From: Ahaetulla prasina
Lineage: Eukaryota > Chordata > Lepidosauria > Squamata > Colubridae
Length of the DNA stretch: 64,000 nt
Direction: 5' to 3'
NCBI RefSeq assembly: GCF_028640845.1
Contig: NC_080540.1
Location: forward strand, 233,768,794 to 233,832,793
Below are positions 11,815 to 22,590 of the stretch, piece by piece; position 1 is the first letter of the stretch, and every line of letters starts with the position of its first letter. The notes under the pieces were generated by a model. The model had not been told where the DNA came from. It was given only the letters and a program-made list of their open reading frames with translations, and ran no database searches. The position numbers were made by a program, and so were the translations under genes.

Positions 11815-12960
11815 CCAGTCCCTTTTTTATTTTTTTAAATTTTTATTAAAGAAGTTTTTTTTACAAAGTTGAAAGATAAACATGGAAAATATGACAAAAG
11901 TAACCAAAAAGTTAAAAAAAAAACACTGCTGAAAATAATAGACAGTGAAGAACAAAACAAACTTAAAGAAACAACTTCTGATCTTTTTTACAGCAGATGT
12001 TGACATACTTAAAACAGTTTTTTGACCTCCAAATTAGATTATGTGGTTCCCTTCTTCCCATATTCAGCTGTTATTAACTGGTCAACTCAGAAATCATTAG
12101 TTTATTTCTATCCATTTTCAATAAAAAGCCCATAAAGGCTTTTTATAACTGAGACCCCCAATCCTGGGCCACAGACTGGTACCAGTTGGTGGCCAATTGG
12201 GAACAGGGCCATGCAAGCAGTGGATGTGTGTGTAAAACTTCATTTGCATACGTGTAGGAGCTAAACTGCATGCATGAAACCATTCCACTGCTTTCACTGC
12301 CACTGCTGCTATCAGTCCATGGAACCTGAAAGGTATAAAAAACAGTTTTTGTTCTCTCCATAATAAAACAAGTCAACATAGCCATTTCGGCAAGTTGTGC
12401 CATCTTTACATTCTATTCCTCCACTGCAGTTATTTTTGAATTCTGCCCTCTTTGTGCTGCAGTTACGATAGGTAAAAGTAATTATCCATAAGTCTTTTCT
12501 AATTGACTGTCCATAAATCCTAATAAGAAAAATTCTGGTTTCATCTGAATGTTAATTTTTAAAACTCTCTGCATCCTCACATTTTCTTTTCACAAAATCA
12601 CCAAGCATGTCTCTTCATGCTTTTCACATTTCCAACAATTAGAAAAGCCTTTATATACCTTAAGTAATTTCTCTAGCGACATATACCAACAATATGTCAT
12701 TTAATAAAAATTCTCTCTTAAATTATAAACCAGTGTGAATGTTAGTCCTTCCAGCTACATTTTTTCCCATTGATCCATCTGTAGCGTTCCTATCTCTTTC
12801 TAAGTAGGAGCATTCTTCAGAATTTCTAAGATTAGCCACTAGCCAGTATCTAGATAATTAGGTTTGTGTTGTATAATAAATGGATCAAAAAAACCCATTT
12901 AAATTTAAATATAGGGATGTGTAAATTGTATTTTAAGATGGAATGCAACATTTTGTGATT
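11815..12960 (-). mobile_element. L1 LINE, 3' half of ORF2 and tail (decayed)
   Basis: The minus-strand translation between about 12730 and 12400 reads NLRENFY, then CWKCEKHEETC, then a KINIQMKPEFFLLGFMD stretch. This is the cysteine-containing C-terminal region of L1 ORF2, with stop codons. The 3' UTR and A-rich tail extend to about 11815. A hAT-like relic interrupts it near 12148-12330. Confidence 0.7.
12148..12335. mobile_element. Possible decayed hAT element
   Basis: Within the L1, the stretch from GACCCCCAATCCTGGGCC to CATGGAACCTGAAAGG reads like a GGACTGGTACCAG-type short DNA transposon with a CCATGG end. Termini are eroded and I found no target duplication. Confidence 0.35.
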
Positions 12961-13885
12961 TTTCAAATACTTTTCCCATTTGTTTTGTTTGTTTATATAA
13001 CTTTATTTATTGAATTGCATTGTATTAACATTTCATTTGTGGAACACTAGATTTTATAGTCACAATAAAATACTCATTGAATAAAATTCTGTCTCACAAT
13101 ACAGGAGGAGAAAAAATCTGTTATCATGAAACAAACTTCTGTACAATGCAAGAAATATATTTTGATTAGACATCTGCAAGCTGGTGTTTTCCAGATGTGT
13201 TAGATTACAATTTTCATAACTTCTAACTGAATAATATGTTGGCGGGAGTTGATTGGTGCTCTAGTCTAGCCCGACATAATTAGATAATAAAATCTGGGAA
13301 AGAGTGTCTAGATCAACAAAGAAAGAATTATAAAATTTGCCATTAGATTTAATAACTAGGTTCTGTAACACGGGTTAATTCTTGTTTCCGGACCTAATGT
13401 CAAACATATAGTCTTTCGGAAGAAGAAATAAGAATATAAAAGGGAGAGAAGATCTGAACCAGAACAAAATCCACATTTAGTGTATGATAGCTTTGAGATC
13501 ATATGCAATACCACAATCTGATTAGAATGTGATCATGACATATCTGAAGTTTACCAAGGTGCAGATGCCCAGTGGTAATAAGGAACCCAGGATTTCAGCT
13601 CAGAGAAAAATTGGGCAAACATTTGAGGGATAGGGCCCAACAAAAGGAGTGTAGGGGACTAAGGGCCACAGTACAAAGGTGATGAGATAAGATAGGCTGG
13701 GCTATGATACCAATGTTTGCAAGATTATTCCGTTCTTCTACTGGTTTTAGTGCAGAAGAAGTGTTTATCCCTTAAAAAGTACTGTATGTTAAACCTAGTT
13801 GAGGGTTTATTGTACAGGGTTTTGTGTTCTCATGTTACTCAGTCAGCAACTGTGATTTGGGGGAGGGTTTGGAAAGCCATTTATT
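12961..13885. other. Unique sequence
   Basis: Nothing recognised beyond AT-rich patches. No convincing gene. Confidence 0.35.
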
Positions 13886-14137
13886 ATTTATTTATTATTT
13901 AAATTTTTATATCGCCCTTCTCCCGAAGGACTCAGGGCGGTTCACAGCCAGATAAAATAAACAATAATATTACAATATAAATACTATTAAAATACAATTA
14001 AAAGACTTATTCAATTGGCCGAGATTAAAAATTTAGAGTAAATGATAAAAACCCAATTAAAAAACCCACTAATTAAAAAACTAATCCAGTCCTGCGCAGA
14101 TGAATAAGTGTGTTTTAAGCTCGCGGCGGAAGCTTGT
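13886..14137 (-). mobile_element. L2 LINE, 3' UTR fragment
   Basis: Antisense TTTA tail, hairpin (CCCGAAGGACTCAGGGCGG) and 3' UTR, ending at the last codons (GAATAAGTGTGTTTTAAGC). It is the same subfamily as 2450-2803 and truncated slightly nearer the 3' end. Confidence 0.85.
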
Positions 14138-14449
14138 GTCAAAGAATGAGGGGCAGGGGGAGTGTCTGGCTGGTTTGGAGGGGAGATATGAGAATGCTTT
14201 CCCCCTAACCATTGGGTAAGAGTAGGGGTGGTGTGGGGGATGGGAAGATGGGTGTATGGAAGAAAGGACAGATAATCAGATGGCCAGGTCTGGTCAGAAG
14301 TATCTGAGGGCTAAAGCCAGGCAGTTGTCCTACTAGGTTGTTGTATTTTTAGACCCTTTAACTGAGAGAGTGAGTGAGGGTGGAGGTGTTGAGTTCTGCA
14401 AGGGGAAGTCAGGTAGAGACCTAACCATAATTTCAGGCATGTGGAGATG

Positions 14450-14745
14450 CAGGTGGTCCTTATGTCAAAAATAGTTGCGGGCAGAAGTCAAGACACCATG
14501 TGACCACATTCAGATTGACAACGATTTTAACAATGGTTGTCAAGTGAGTCACCGTGATTGTTAAATGAATCATGCTATCGTTAAGTGAACTACATGGTCG
14601 TAAGTGCAAATTCATTTTATCCAATGGGTAGTTGGTTTTTTTGGGAAAATGTAGCAAAATGTGATCATGTGACAGCAGGAGATTACAAACGATCATAAAT
14701 ACATGCCGGTTGCCAAACACTCAAAAAGCGATTGTGTCTCTGTGA
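14450..14745. mobile_element. Mariner-like MITE, decayed
   Basis: The left end GCAGGTGGTCCTTATG resembles the CAGGTAGTCCTYGACTTA terminus of intact copies at 28818 and 31832. The interior carries the family's repeated TTAAGTGAA and GTTGTCAAGTGA motifs. The right end is eroded. Confidence 0.6.
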
Positions 14746-14769
14746 GAATGGTGTGGCAGATTTGCAAGA

Positions 14770-15588
14770 TTATTTATTTATTATTATTTATTTATTTTAT
14801 TTGATTTTTATACCGCCCTTCTCCCGAAGGACTCAGAGCGGTGTACAGGCATAATAAAACCGACAATACAATATACAAGTTTAAAATACGATTTAAAAAA
14901 CTTATTTAAATTAGCCCAGTGATTAAAATTTACCATACTAAAAAACCCCGTTTAAAATTAATAAATTTAACATTAAAATCCCAATTTAAGCCAGCCCCGC
15001 GCGGATAAAAAGATGAGTCTTGAGTTCGCGACGAAATGTCCGAAGGTCAGGTATTTGGCGTAAACCCGGGGGAAGCTCGTTCCAGAGTGTGGAGCCCCAC
15101 AGAGAAGCCCCTTCCCCGGGGGGCCGCCAGCCGACATTGTTTGGCGGACGGCACCCTGAGAAGTCCCTCTCTATGGGAGCGTACGGGTCAGTGGGAGGCG
15201 TGTGGTAACAGCAGGCGGTCCTGTAAGTACCCAGGTCCTAAGCCATGGAGCGATTTAAAGGTCATAACCAACACCTTAAAGTGCACCCAGAAGGCCACAG
15301 GCAGCCAGTGCAGTCTGCGCAGGAGCGGTGTTACATGGGAGCTACGCGTAGCTCCCTCTATAACCCACGCAGCTGCATTCTGGACTAACTGAAGCCTCCG
15401 AGCGCACTTCAAGGGGAGCCCCATGTAGAGAGCATTACAGTAATCCAAGCGAGAGGTAACGAGCGCATGAGTGACTGTGCATAAGGCATCCCGATCAAGG
15501 AAGGGGCGCAACTGCCGAACCAGGCGAACCTGGTGGAAGGCCCTCCTGGAGACGGCCGTCAAATGGTCTTCAAACGACAGCCGATAAG
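14770..15588 (-). mobile_element. L2 LINE, 5'-truncated
   Basis: Antisense L2 with tail, hairpin, 3' UTR and about 170 codons of the ORF2 C-terminus. The minus-strand translation includes [20 protein letters not shown] and [12 protein letters not shown], as in the intact ORF2, and is open through this part. Similarity stops at about 15588 in the SFEDHLTAVS region. Confidence 0.9.
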
Positions 15589-16902
15589 ATTCTGTTATTA
15601 TAGCCAATAAAGTTGTTCTGGAGCCTTTCTGTGGAGCTGAGGAGTCGCAAGTCCAGGACTTGAAATTATGTACCAGTTCTGAGTGGGGGAGTACAATCCC
15701 TGCCAAAGATGAAAAACTTCTGGGTCAATGTTCAGAGGACCCCAATAATGGAAAAAGGTTCTGATGGAGCGACCAGGTCAGAGATGAACAACTGCCAGGG
15801 GAAGAGATATACAACTGAGTTTCATCTGTGTACTAATCCTGTGCCAATAAATGAACTTACCAAGAAGTTTCATGAAGATGTTAAACAAAAGTGGGGTGAA
15901 AGGGAAGCATCTCATAATGGAGCAGTCTAAGCTGAAACCTTTCTCCTCCCCACCAATACCAACTGGAACCTATCCTGGAGGAAAAAAACAACAACCAATG
16001 CAACGTTATGCCTCCTAGTCAACTTTCAATTTTTCCAGAAGGATACCATGATTGATAATATCAAAGGTTACTGAAAGAGCAAGGAGGATCAAGATGAATG
16101 CATCCACTCCTTCCTCGGCCTGCCATAGATGATCAATAGGTGCATTCAATGCAGATCAGGATGGTAAATATTTATTATGGTGCCTGATCAGAATTGCAAA
16201 CAAAACACATTAAACATCAAAATATAAAAATAAATACAAAACAAAACAGAATAGAATAGAATATTAAAATCTGCCTAATTTTACAGGCAATATAATAAAA
16301 TGTAGCTATGTTCAGGGAGATGGAATCATACTGATCGGGCCATAACAATTGTAAATAAAAAAAGATAAGAATTTCCTGAGTATTTTCCAGATAGGAAGTT
16401 ATAAGGCAGGTACCCGATTCCTTAAAAAGACTGCAGTATAGCAAGACATGAGCTGTAGTTTCAGTGTCCCCTTATCCACTTTGGCACAGTCTCAGCTCAT
16501 ATGGGACTTTTTTTCCCTATCAACTATCCAAAACTACTATGAAGAGCATTGAAGAGTGCTAAAGTTGATTGGAAATAGCTACAAAAAAAGTCCAAAATGA
16601 ACAAAGGACAGATGATAATATCCCTCCAAATCACATTGTCATTGCCCATTTGCCATGTCAGATCTGACATGTGATTTCCCACTGTGTGTTGCACTCTCAA
16701 TAATGGATTCTCAATAATGTGCCATGATTGGCATATGTTAGGAGTGAAAAAACCAGGCCTACACCTGAAGATTCAGTTAAACTGATTTATTGCTAAATAG
16801 CCTATGCACAGGACCTGGTTAGAGTTAGATAAGGACAATGACACTCAAGGGGTAGGGGTGGGATTGGACGTAATTCACTTGTGGCTACTTATGATTCTAG
16901 AC
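15589..16902. other. Unclassified sequence, possible old LINE
   Basis: No intact gene. The A-rich stretch at 16160-16260 includes three AGAATAGAAT-type units and may be the tail of an old antisense LINE, but no protein motif supports this. Confidence 0.3.
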
Positions 16903-17032
16903 CAGGAGTGTGAAAATGGTGGCCCATGGGCCGGATGTGTCATGTGCAGGCCACGCCCACTCCAGCTCCGCAAAGGCAAAGGCAAAAAACATTGCAATAT
17001 GTCAAGTGAAACAATCAAGTTTGACACCTGTG
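16903..17032. mobile_element. Non-autonomous hAT element, 130 bp
   Basis: Ends CAGGAGTGTGAAAATGG and AAGTTTGACACCTGTG form an imperfect inverted repeat. It is flanked by the perfect 8-bp duplication TTCTAGAC (16895-16902 and 17033-17040). This is the only member of its family seen in the window. Confidence 0.88.
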
Positions 17033-17289
17033 TTCTAGACTGATTTTCCTTTTCACTCCACCCCCAGGTTCTGCCTTTCTTTCTCCTACCCATGGTAGTC
17101 ATGGTGTCACTTTTGATTCCTTGACCAAGCAAGGCAGGTTAAAAATCCCAAGATCAAAGACTAGAAAACTCTAGTGCCAAGCCAGCCATGACATCAAGCA
17201 GCAGAGAAAGGGAGGCTGCTATAGGGAAAGCTGGTGCAGTAGCAGTGTCCTACATGATTCCTAATACCCAACATTAGATCTAGGGCTGA

Positions 17290-17398
17290 GGTAGAGGTAC
17301 TGGCCAACATCACCCATTGGATTTGTGCCACAGAAAGGACTAGAACCCACAATATTCTCGTTTCTAGTCTAATGCCTTAACTACTACCCCGAATTGGC
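17290..17398 (-). mobile_element. tRNA-derived SINE fragment
   Basis: On the minus strand it has an A-box-like start (GTAGTAGTTAAGGCATTAGA) and a B-box-like GGTTCTAGTCC. The plus strand shows GGACTAGAACCCAC. Only the tRNA-like head is recognisable. Confidence 0.5.
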
Positions 17399-17399
17399 T

Positions 17400-18470
17400 T
17401 TCTCTGAGATAACTAGAGCCACGTATAGTTTGAACATTGGTTCTCTTCTCCCCCCACCCACAAGCTACTTTCATGTGGACTGTGTATCTTTTTAAAGAGG
17501 AATTCCAAGGGTCCATCACTTAGCTTGTGTTTCATTTCTTAGATTGGTTCCTATCGGACATCTAACAGCTCATGTGTCTTCTGAGCTGTAGTAATGATAC
17601 CGCTGTCTGCACATCCAGTTCCTGTGGGGCTTTCAGATCATGCTGGTGTTTTCTTTTCTTGAGGAGAAATGGTCTGACCTTGTGAACTGACTGTGTCTAA
17701 ATAGACAAATGCTTTCACTTACTACAGGTTTGCCAAGTTTACAGGGAGATCAGGTGCATGCAGAAAAATGACCCTGACACCATCAAGGAAAAATTACTTT
17801 AGCTGCAATAAACCATGTAGCTATTATTAACCTGTTTTCCAAATGAGATCTCCTGGATGCTGTTAGCCTATGCTGTCTGAAGCTAAGTCAGCTCGTGTAA
17901 TATTGCTAGTTCTTTATTTTCTCTTTTTATCCTTGAAGAGAGATTGTTCACCACAATTACTTTCCTTTATTGTCCAGAAACATCAGCTATGATTAATATT
18001 TTGTCTGAGACAGTACATCATATTTTCCCTTTGGGGCACTATGAATTGTGTCCTTTCATGCACTTTCCTGTCCCAACAAATAGGTTTCACCTATATTGTG
18101 TTTAGAGAAGGACATATTTTCCATTGCCTACTGGCTGCGCATATTATAGCACTGGGCTATGGCACCTGGCACTCGAAATAAATCCTGTTCAATCAAGAGT
18201 GGCACATTTGTGGAAAGCCAAGATTTGAGGAAGAGTAATGAACCCCAGTCTAGGGGAAAAAAATAGAAGAAAAGTTATGAGAATGAAATAAAAATAAAAG
18301 TCAAGGTTTGAATCCAACAACCTGGGAAGGTCCTGCAGACTATCCCTACAGAAGGAATAAAGAAGTATTTTTGTTTTCCATTTTGTTTGTGGATGCCTAT
18401 TTGTAGATCAGCGTGTCTTCTTACTGATAACACAGCTGTGCAAATACTTGTGGTTGGAAGGGAAGAGTTG
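17400..18470. other. Repeat-poor unique sequence
   Basis: No transposon ends, microsatellites or long open frames. The composition is balanced. It could contain conserved noncoding elements; this is inference from the lack of repeats. Confidence 0.3.
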
Positions 18471-18479
18471 GGCAAGTAT

Positions 18480-18680
18480 CAGGGGTGGGTTCTACTTACC
18501 TTTACTACCAGTTCGCATCATACCCACATGCGTGCGCTTGCTCCACTCGCGCACACGCGTGTGCTCTTCTGTGCATGTGCAGAAGAGTTTTGATGACATT
18601 TGGCTCAATGGGTGGAGCCTCCCGCCGGTTTTACTACCGGTTCTATAGAACCGGTCTGAACTGGGGGCAACCCACCACTG
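18480..18680. mobile_element. Non-autonomous hAT element, 201 bp
   Basis: Ends CAGGGGTGGGTTCTACTTAC and GGGGCAACCCACCACTG, flanked by the perfect 8-bp duplication GCAAGTAT (18472-18479 and 18681-18688). The interior has GCGTGCGC/GCGCAC runs and an ACCGGT-rich right end shared with 20286-20433. Confidence 0.92.
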
Positions 18681-18829
18681 GCAAGTATGTTTCCACATAT
18701 TTTGTTTCCTAATTCTTTTACAATAATAATATAACTATGGAACAAGACTGTGAATTAGCTTCAAGAAGTTACTTCTGAGATGACCATCTCCAGGAACCTT
18801 AATATGAGTCCCTTAACCAATTCTTTGTA

Positions 18830-19757
18830 CAGATAGTCCTTCACTTACAATAGTTCATTGGGTGGCCCTTCAAAGTTACAATGGCACTGAAAGAAGTGAC
18901 TTATGACCATTTTTCACACTTAACTACTATTGCAGCATCCCCATGGTCATGTTGTTGTGTCTCGTCCGATCTCACCACAGCCGGGGTCTTCTTATCTGCT
19001 TCCGAACACGGAGGAATGTCCTAGTATGCCTCCCGGCCCCAGCCCTGGCTCCAAGCCCAGACAGGCTGAAAAGGAGGAAGTATCTCCAGCCCCCAGCTCT
19101 GGCTCCATGCCCAGGCAAACGGAGCAACTAGACCCCTCCCCCTCCTCCACAGCATGTGAGCCTGAGGGAGGTCAATTGCCAACAGCTGCCGACTGGAGTG
19201 ACCCTCGCGTCAGAAGACTTGATAGGCGGAGGCAACAGAAGGAAGGGAGGGGCAGGCCTGAATAAGTGCTGAGTCATGGAGCCACACCCCATGGCCTATA
19301 TAAAGGACCTGCTTTCTGGCATTCTCTGAGTCAGGCAAAGTCTAAACATATCTTGCTGAAGTCACTTTCTGGTCTCCTGCCTGCCCTGAGGACTTTGCTA
19401 GGACTTTGGCAAAGCTGCAGAGGCACGCCTGATTCGGATTTCCCTGACCCGGCCGTCAGCGGAGGAGTGGGACACGACACATGTGATCAAAATTCAGACA
19501 TTTGGCAACTGACTCCTATTTAAGACAGTAGCAGTGTCCCATGGTCATGTGAACCCAGTTGCAACGTTCTGACAAGCCGAGTCAATGAGGAAGCCAGATT
19601 CACTTAACAAGCATGCAACTGACTTAACAACTGCATGATGGACTTTGGCAACTGTGGCAAGAAAGGTCATAAAATGGGGCAAACCTCGCTTAACGAATGT
19701 CTCACTTAGCAGCAGAAATTTTGTGCTCAGTTGTGGTCATACATGGAGGACTATCCG
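18830..19757. mobile_element. Mariner-like element holding a solo LTR
   Basis: Outer ends CAGATAGTCCTTCACTTAC and GGAGGACTATCCG form an inverted repeat and are flanked by TA on both sides. The interior has AACTTAACAACTG-type repeats, as in 28818 and 31832. There is no transposase. The LTR at 18953-19479 splits it into two parts that rejoin cleanly, so the mariner-like element is older. Confidence 0.85.
18953..19479 (+). mobile_element. Solo LTR, family 2 (copy A)
   Basis: The 527-bp element begins TGTTGTGTCTCGTCC and ends GTGGGACACGACA, with TG...CA ends and an inverted repeat (TGTTGTGTC against GACACGACA). It is flanked by the perfect 5-bp duplication CATGT. A CCTATATAAAGG box near 19297 fits an LTR promoter. 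Copies with the same start lie at 36578 and 50463. No gag-pol remains nearby. Confidence 0.88.
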
Positions 19758-19759
19758 TA

Positions 19760-20177
19760 GTAACTTAAATGAGTGAAAATCAGGGTCAGAATAAGAGAAA
19801 ACGGTGTCTCTTAGGTTGGTTAACTTGCAGTTACATTGTGAAGGTTTATAGAGGAAGGCAGAAGGGAGGGTAGCATTTCATCCATCTTTATCTTTCTCCA
19901 TTCATTACTTTGGCTGAAAAAGAGAGAGGCTTATTACCGCTGCAGGGGAGCTGTGAGACATTACTGGAAGATGCTAAATGCATGATGCTATCTGCATTAA
20001 GTATGAAATCATGGATTTAGGGAAGACACAGCACCACTGAGGTATAAGGCATGCTGCGATTGTCAGTGGGATTATGTTTGGTAGGGAGAAATTAATTGTT
20101 TCCCTGGGTTTATAGGTGTCCACTGGCCAAAGAGTTAATGATACATTTTTTTGTATACACACTTGTCTCTTTGTCTT
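19760..20177. other. Unique sequence
   Basis: No recognisable element or gene. Confidence 0.35.
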
Positions 20178-20380
20178 TTTATAATCATTTTTATCAGTTG
20201 GAAACTGAGTCACACATACAGATATAGTTCTATCAATCTCTTTGATCCCTTGCTTTTGAACTAAATGTAGAACGTACCTTGTTTCCAGTGGTGGGTTGCT
20301 CCCAGTTCAGACTGGTTCATAAGAACTGGTACTAAAACTGGCGGGAGGCTTCACCCACTAACCCGGACTTCATCAGGAAG
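20178..20380 (+). repeat. Left arm of a local inverted duplication
   Basis: This stretch matches the reverse complement of about 21643-21834. Over the 80 bases left of the hAT element (from GAGTCACACATACAGATATA to CGTACC) I count only two differences. The match continues into the hAT element with lower identity. Confidence 0.8.
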
Positions 20381-20433
20381 CTTACGCGGCCCCGTTGCAA
20401 ACCGGTAGTAAAGGTAAGTAGAACCCACCCCTG
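20286..20433. mobile_element. Non-autonomous hAT element, 148 bp
   Basis: Ends CAGTGGTGGGTTGCTCCC and AGTAGAACCCACCCCTG. Flanks CTTGTTTC and CCTGTTTC differ at one of eight bases. It is the same family as 18480-18680 in reverse orientation, with a shorter interior. The right duplication lies on the first bases of the next element, so that element was the target. Confidence 0.85.
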
Positions 20434-20435
20434 CC

Positions 20436-20566
20436 TGTTTCCCCCAAAATAAGACATCCCCTGATAATAAGCCCAATCGGGCTTCTGAGCACATGGCAAT
20501 AAGGCAAGCACTTATTTCAGGATTCAAAAAAAATATATAAGACAGGGTCTTATTTTTGGGGAAACA
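20436..20566. mobile_element. Short inverted-repeat DNA element (MITE)
   Basis: TGTTTCCCCCAAAATAAGAC at the left and GTCTTATTTTTGGGGAAACA at the right form terminal inverted repeats of about 20 bases around a non-coding centre. The superfamily is not settled because the target duplication is hidden by the neighbouring hAT insertion. Confidence 0.7.
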
Positions 20567-20684
20567 TGGTAACTGAATTGTAATTGGCTATGTTCTTCCA
20601 TTTAGGGCCCAAAGGAAGGTGGAAAAGTATGGAGGGTGGCAGAAGTTGGAGGAGAAACTGCTGGGCCTATTTTCCTTAAAATCA

Positions 20685-20965
20685 TAGGCTTGGAAAGGGC
20701 CTTGGAGGTCTTCTGGTCCAACCTCTGCTCAAGGCATGAGACTATAACATCCTGGACAAATGGTTGTCCAGTCTATTCTTGAAAACCTCCAGCAATGGAG
20801 CACCTACAACTCTAGGGGGCAAACTGTTCCACTGATTAATTGTTCTCACTGTCTGGAAATTTCTCCTTAGTTCCAGGTTGGATTTCCCTTTAACGAGTAT
20901 CCACCCATTGCTCCTTGTCCTTCCTTCAGAAACTTTGGAAAAAGTTTGGAAAGTCGACCAGCTTT
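20685..20965 (-). mobile_element. CR1 LINE 3' end, 5'-truncated
   Basis: On the minus strand the translation [39 protein letters not shown] is the C-terminus of CR1 ORF2. The CR1 3' UTR signature follows (reverse complement of CCTTGGAGGTCTTCTGGTCC). It is more divergent than the CR1 copies at 56 kb. Confidence 0.85.
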
Positions 20966-21047
20966 TCTCCATGAAAACCCCTCAAGTATTGGAAGACAGT
21001 TGGTCCAGATGATTTGTACTCATCCAGGGTGGATGGGTATTCTCTTT

Positions 21048-21306
21048 TTTTTTTTTGTTTACATTTATACCCCGCCCTTCTCCGAAGACTCAGGGCGGCT
21101 TACAGTGTATAAGGCAATAGTCTCATTCTATTTGTATATTTTTACAAAGTCAACTTATTGCCCCCCCAACAATCTGGGTCCTCATTTTACCTACCTTATA
21201 AAGGATGGAAGGCTGAGTCAACCTTGGGCCGGACTCGAACCTGCAGTAATTGCAGGCTACTGTGTTCTTAATAACAGGCTTTTACCAGCGTGAGCTAAAC
21301 CAATTC
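21048..21306 (-). mobile_element. tRNA-derived SINE with an L2-like 3' tail
   Basis: On the minus strand the head has an A box (GGTTTAGCTCACGCTGGT) and a good B box (GGTTCGAGTCC). The body contains CAACCTTCC-type and GGGGGGGCAATAAGTTGAC blocks. The tail, CCGCCCTGAGTCTTCGGAGA then AGGGCGGGGTATAAAT, is the hairpin that ends L2 copies here. RNA polymerase III would transcribe it and L2 proteins would be the likely copying machinery. Confidence 0.85.
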
Positions 21307-21642
21307 CTTGCCTATTTTGACTTGCATTCTTGTTCTATCTCCCTTAGTGCTGTTTTTGATGGTCCTTGTGCCTAGTCATTATTGTAGTTTCACTGGGTAC
21401 TAAATTTTTTTCTTCTTCTGCAGAAAGCAGGATAGGACATAAATAGCTGAGTTTGACTGGACTTGGAAACTATCAGTGTTTGGCCTGAAGAAAAAATATA
21501 AAGGCTCTGACAGTGGTTATTCATTTAAAATTCAATATATGAATACTGGTCCACGTATGCAAATTATGTCACAATATCTATGGCCATGATCATTGAGGAA
21601 CACTGTTTTTATTACAATTGCCAATGCAATAAAACAGGATAT
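21307..21642. other. Unique sequence
   Basis: No element recognised. Confidence 0.35.
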
Positions 21643-21834
21643 CAATGTCCAGGTCAGTGGGCGAACCCTCCCGCCAGTTTTATTATTGATTTTTGTGAAC
21701 CGGTCCGAATGAGGGGCAACCCACCACTGGAAACAGGGTACGTTCTACATTTAGTTCAAAAGCAAGGGATCAAAGAGATTGATAGAATTATATCTGTATG
21801 TGTGACTCTGTTTACAACTGATAAAAACAATTAT
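21643..21834 (-). repeat. Right arm of the inverted duplication, with partial hAT element
   Basis: Reverse complement of 20178-20380. It contains one hAT end, GGGGCAACCCACCACTG (to 21729), followed by GAAACAGG, the complement of the left arm's target duplication. The far end of the hAT element is lost near 21650. It abuts the solo LTR at 21843. Confidence 0.8.
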
Positions 21835-21842
21835 TAAAGTAG

Positions 21843-22469
21843 TGTAGGAAGTTAGCACTCACCTCTCTCCTAAAAGAATGAAATATTTTGGAGGATATTG
21901 AAGAAGGCAGAGTATTGTGTTTCCCTGGATGTGAAATGGAGAAACCTGTTTTAAAGACAAAACAGCTTTCTGCCTCCTCACACCTTTGTCAATGGGCCAT
22001 TAAGGCCTCAGCCAAGCTCACTCATTCCCGCCACCTTTGTAAATGGACCATCATCTGCAACACAATTGGACCCACCTAGCAACAGAAACTCACCACATGG
22101 CAAGGCTCAAGCAAGCTTGAGAGACAACCTACAAAGTTAGCTAAGACCCCTAGATCACCTGGGAATTTGACAACCAATCTGGGTACATTTCTTATACAGG
22201 AACAGGAAACACCAAGGTGGGGCCCCACAGAGAGTCTAAACTCAGGCACTCAGCATCTTGTTTTCTTCTTCTCCTTTCCTCTCTGGTTCTTCACCCAACA
22301 CCTTGAAGCATGTGATCACCTTTTCTACTCAGGAACAAAAGCCATGTGCTCCTATTCAGGAACTCAAGCTATGTAATTCCTGTCCACCATTAAACCATCT
22401 TTCCAAGCAATCTCCATGTTTCCAGTGTCTTTTTCCCACTTGGAACCCAGATGGACATTTCTTCCAACA
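21843..22469 (-). mobile_element. Solo LTR, family 1 (reverse orientation)
   Basis: On the minus strand it begins TGTTGGAAGAAATGTCC and ends CTAACTTCCTACA. It is flanked by the 4-bp duplication CTAC (GTAG on the plus strand). It is 627 bp against 483 bp for the copy at 9408, the difference being internal insertions including a duplicated GTTCCTGAATAGG/GTTCCTGAGTAGA stretch. No internal retroelement genes are present. Confidence 0.82.
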
Positions 22470-22512
22470 GTAGGAAGGACAAATAAATTCTTCGGAAGAA
22501 TTTTCCAAATTT

Positions 22513-22590
22513 GCTTCTTGTTCTACCCTCAGGTGCTTTGGAGAACAGCCCGACTCCCTCTTCTTTGTGGCAACCCCTGAGATATTGGGA
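22513..22590 (-). mobile_element. CR1 LINE fragment
   Basis: The plus strand reads TTCTTGTTCTACCCTCAGG and GGAGAACAGCCCGACTCCC, the antisense of the CR1 stretch at 36040-36120. Both ends are truncated. Confidence 0.8.

Noticed and set aside
15020..15392. Plus-strand coding frames of 62 and 118 codons
   Set aside because: They are antisense to the L2 ORF2 C-terminus at 14770-15588.
18930..19265. A 111-codon proline/serine-rich frame
   Set aside because: It lies within the solo LTR and its mariner-like host and crosses the junction, so it is not a gene.
21225..21300. A tRNA gene, from the good B box
   Set aside because: The A/B box region is the head of a SINE with the L2-like tail. The cloverleaf is not complete.
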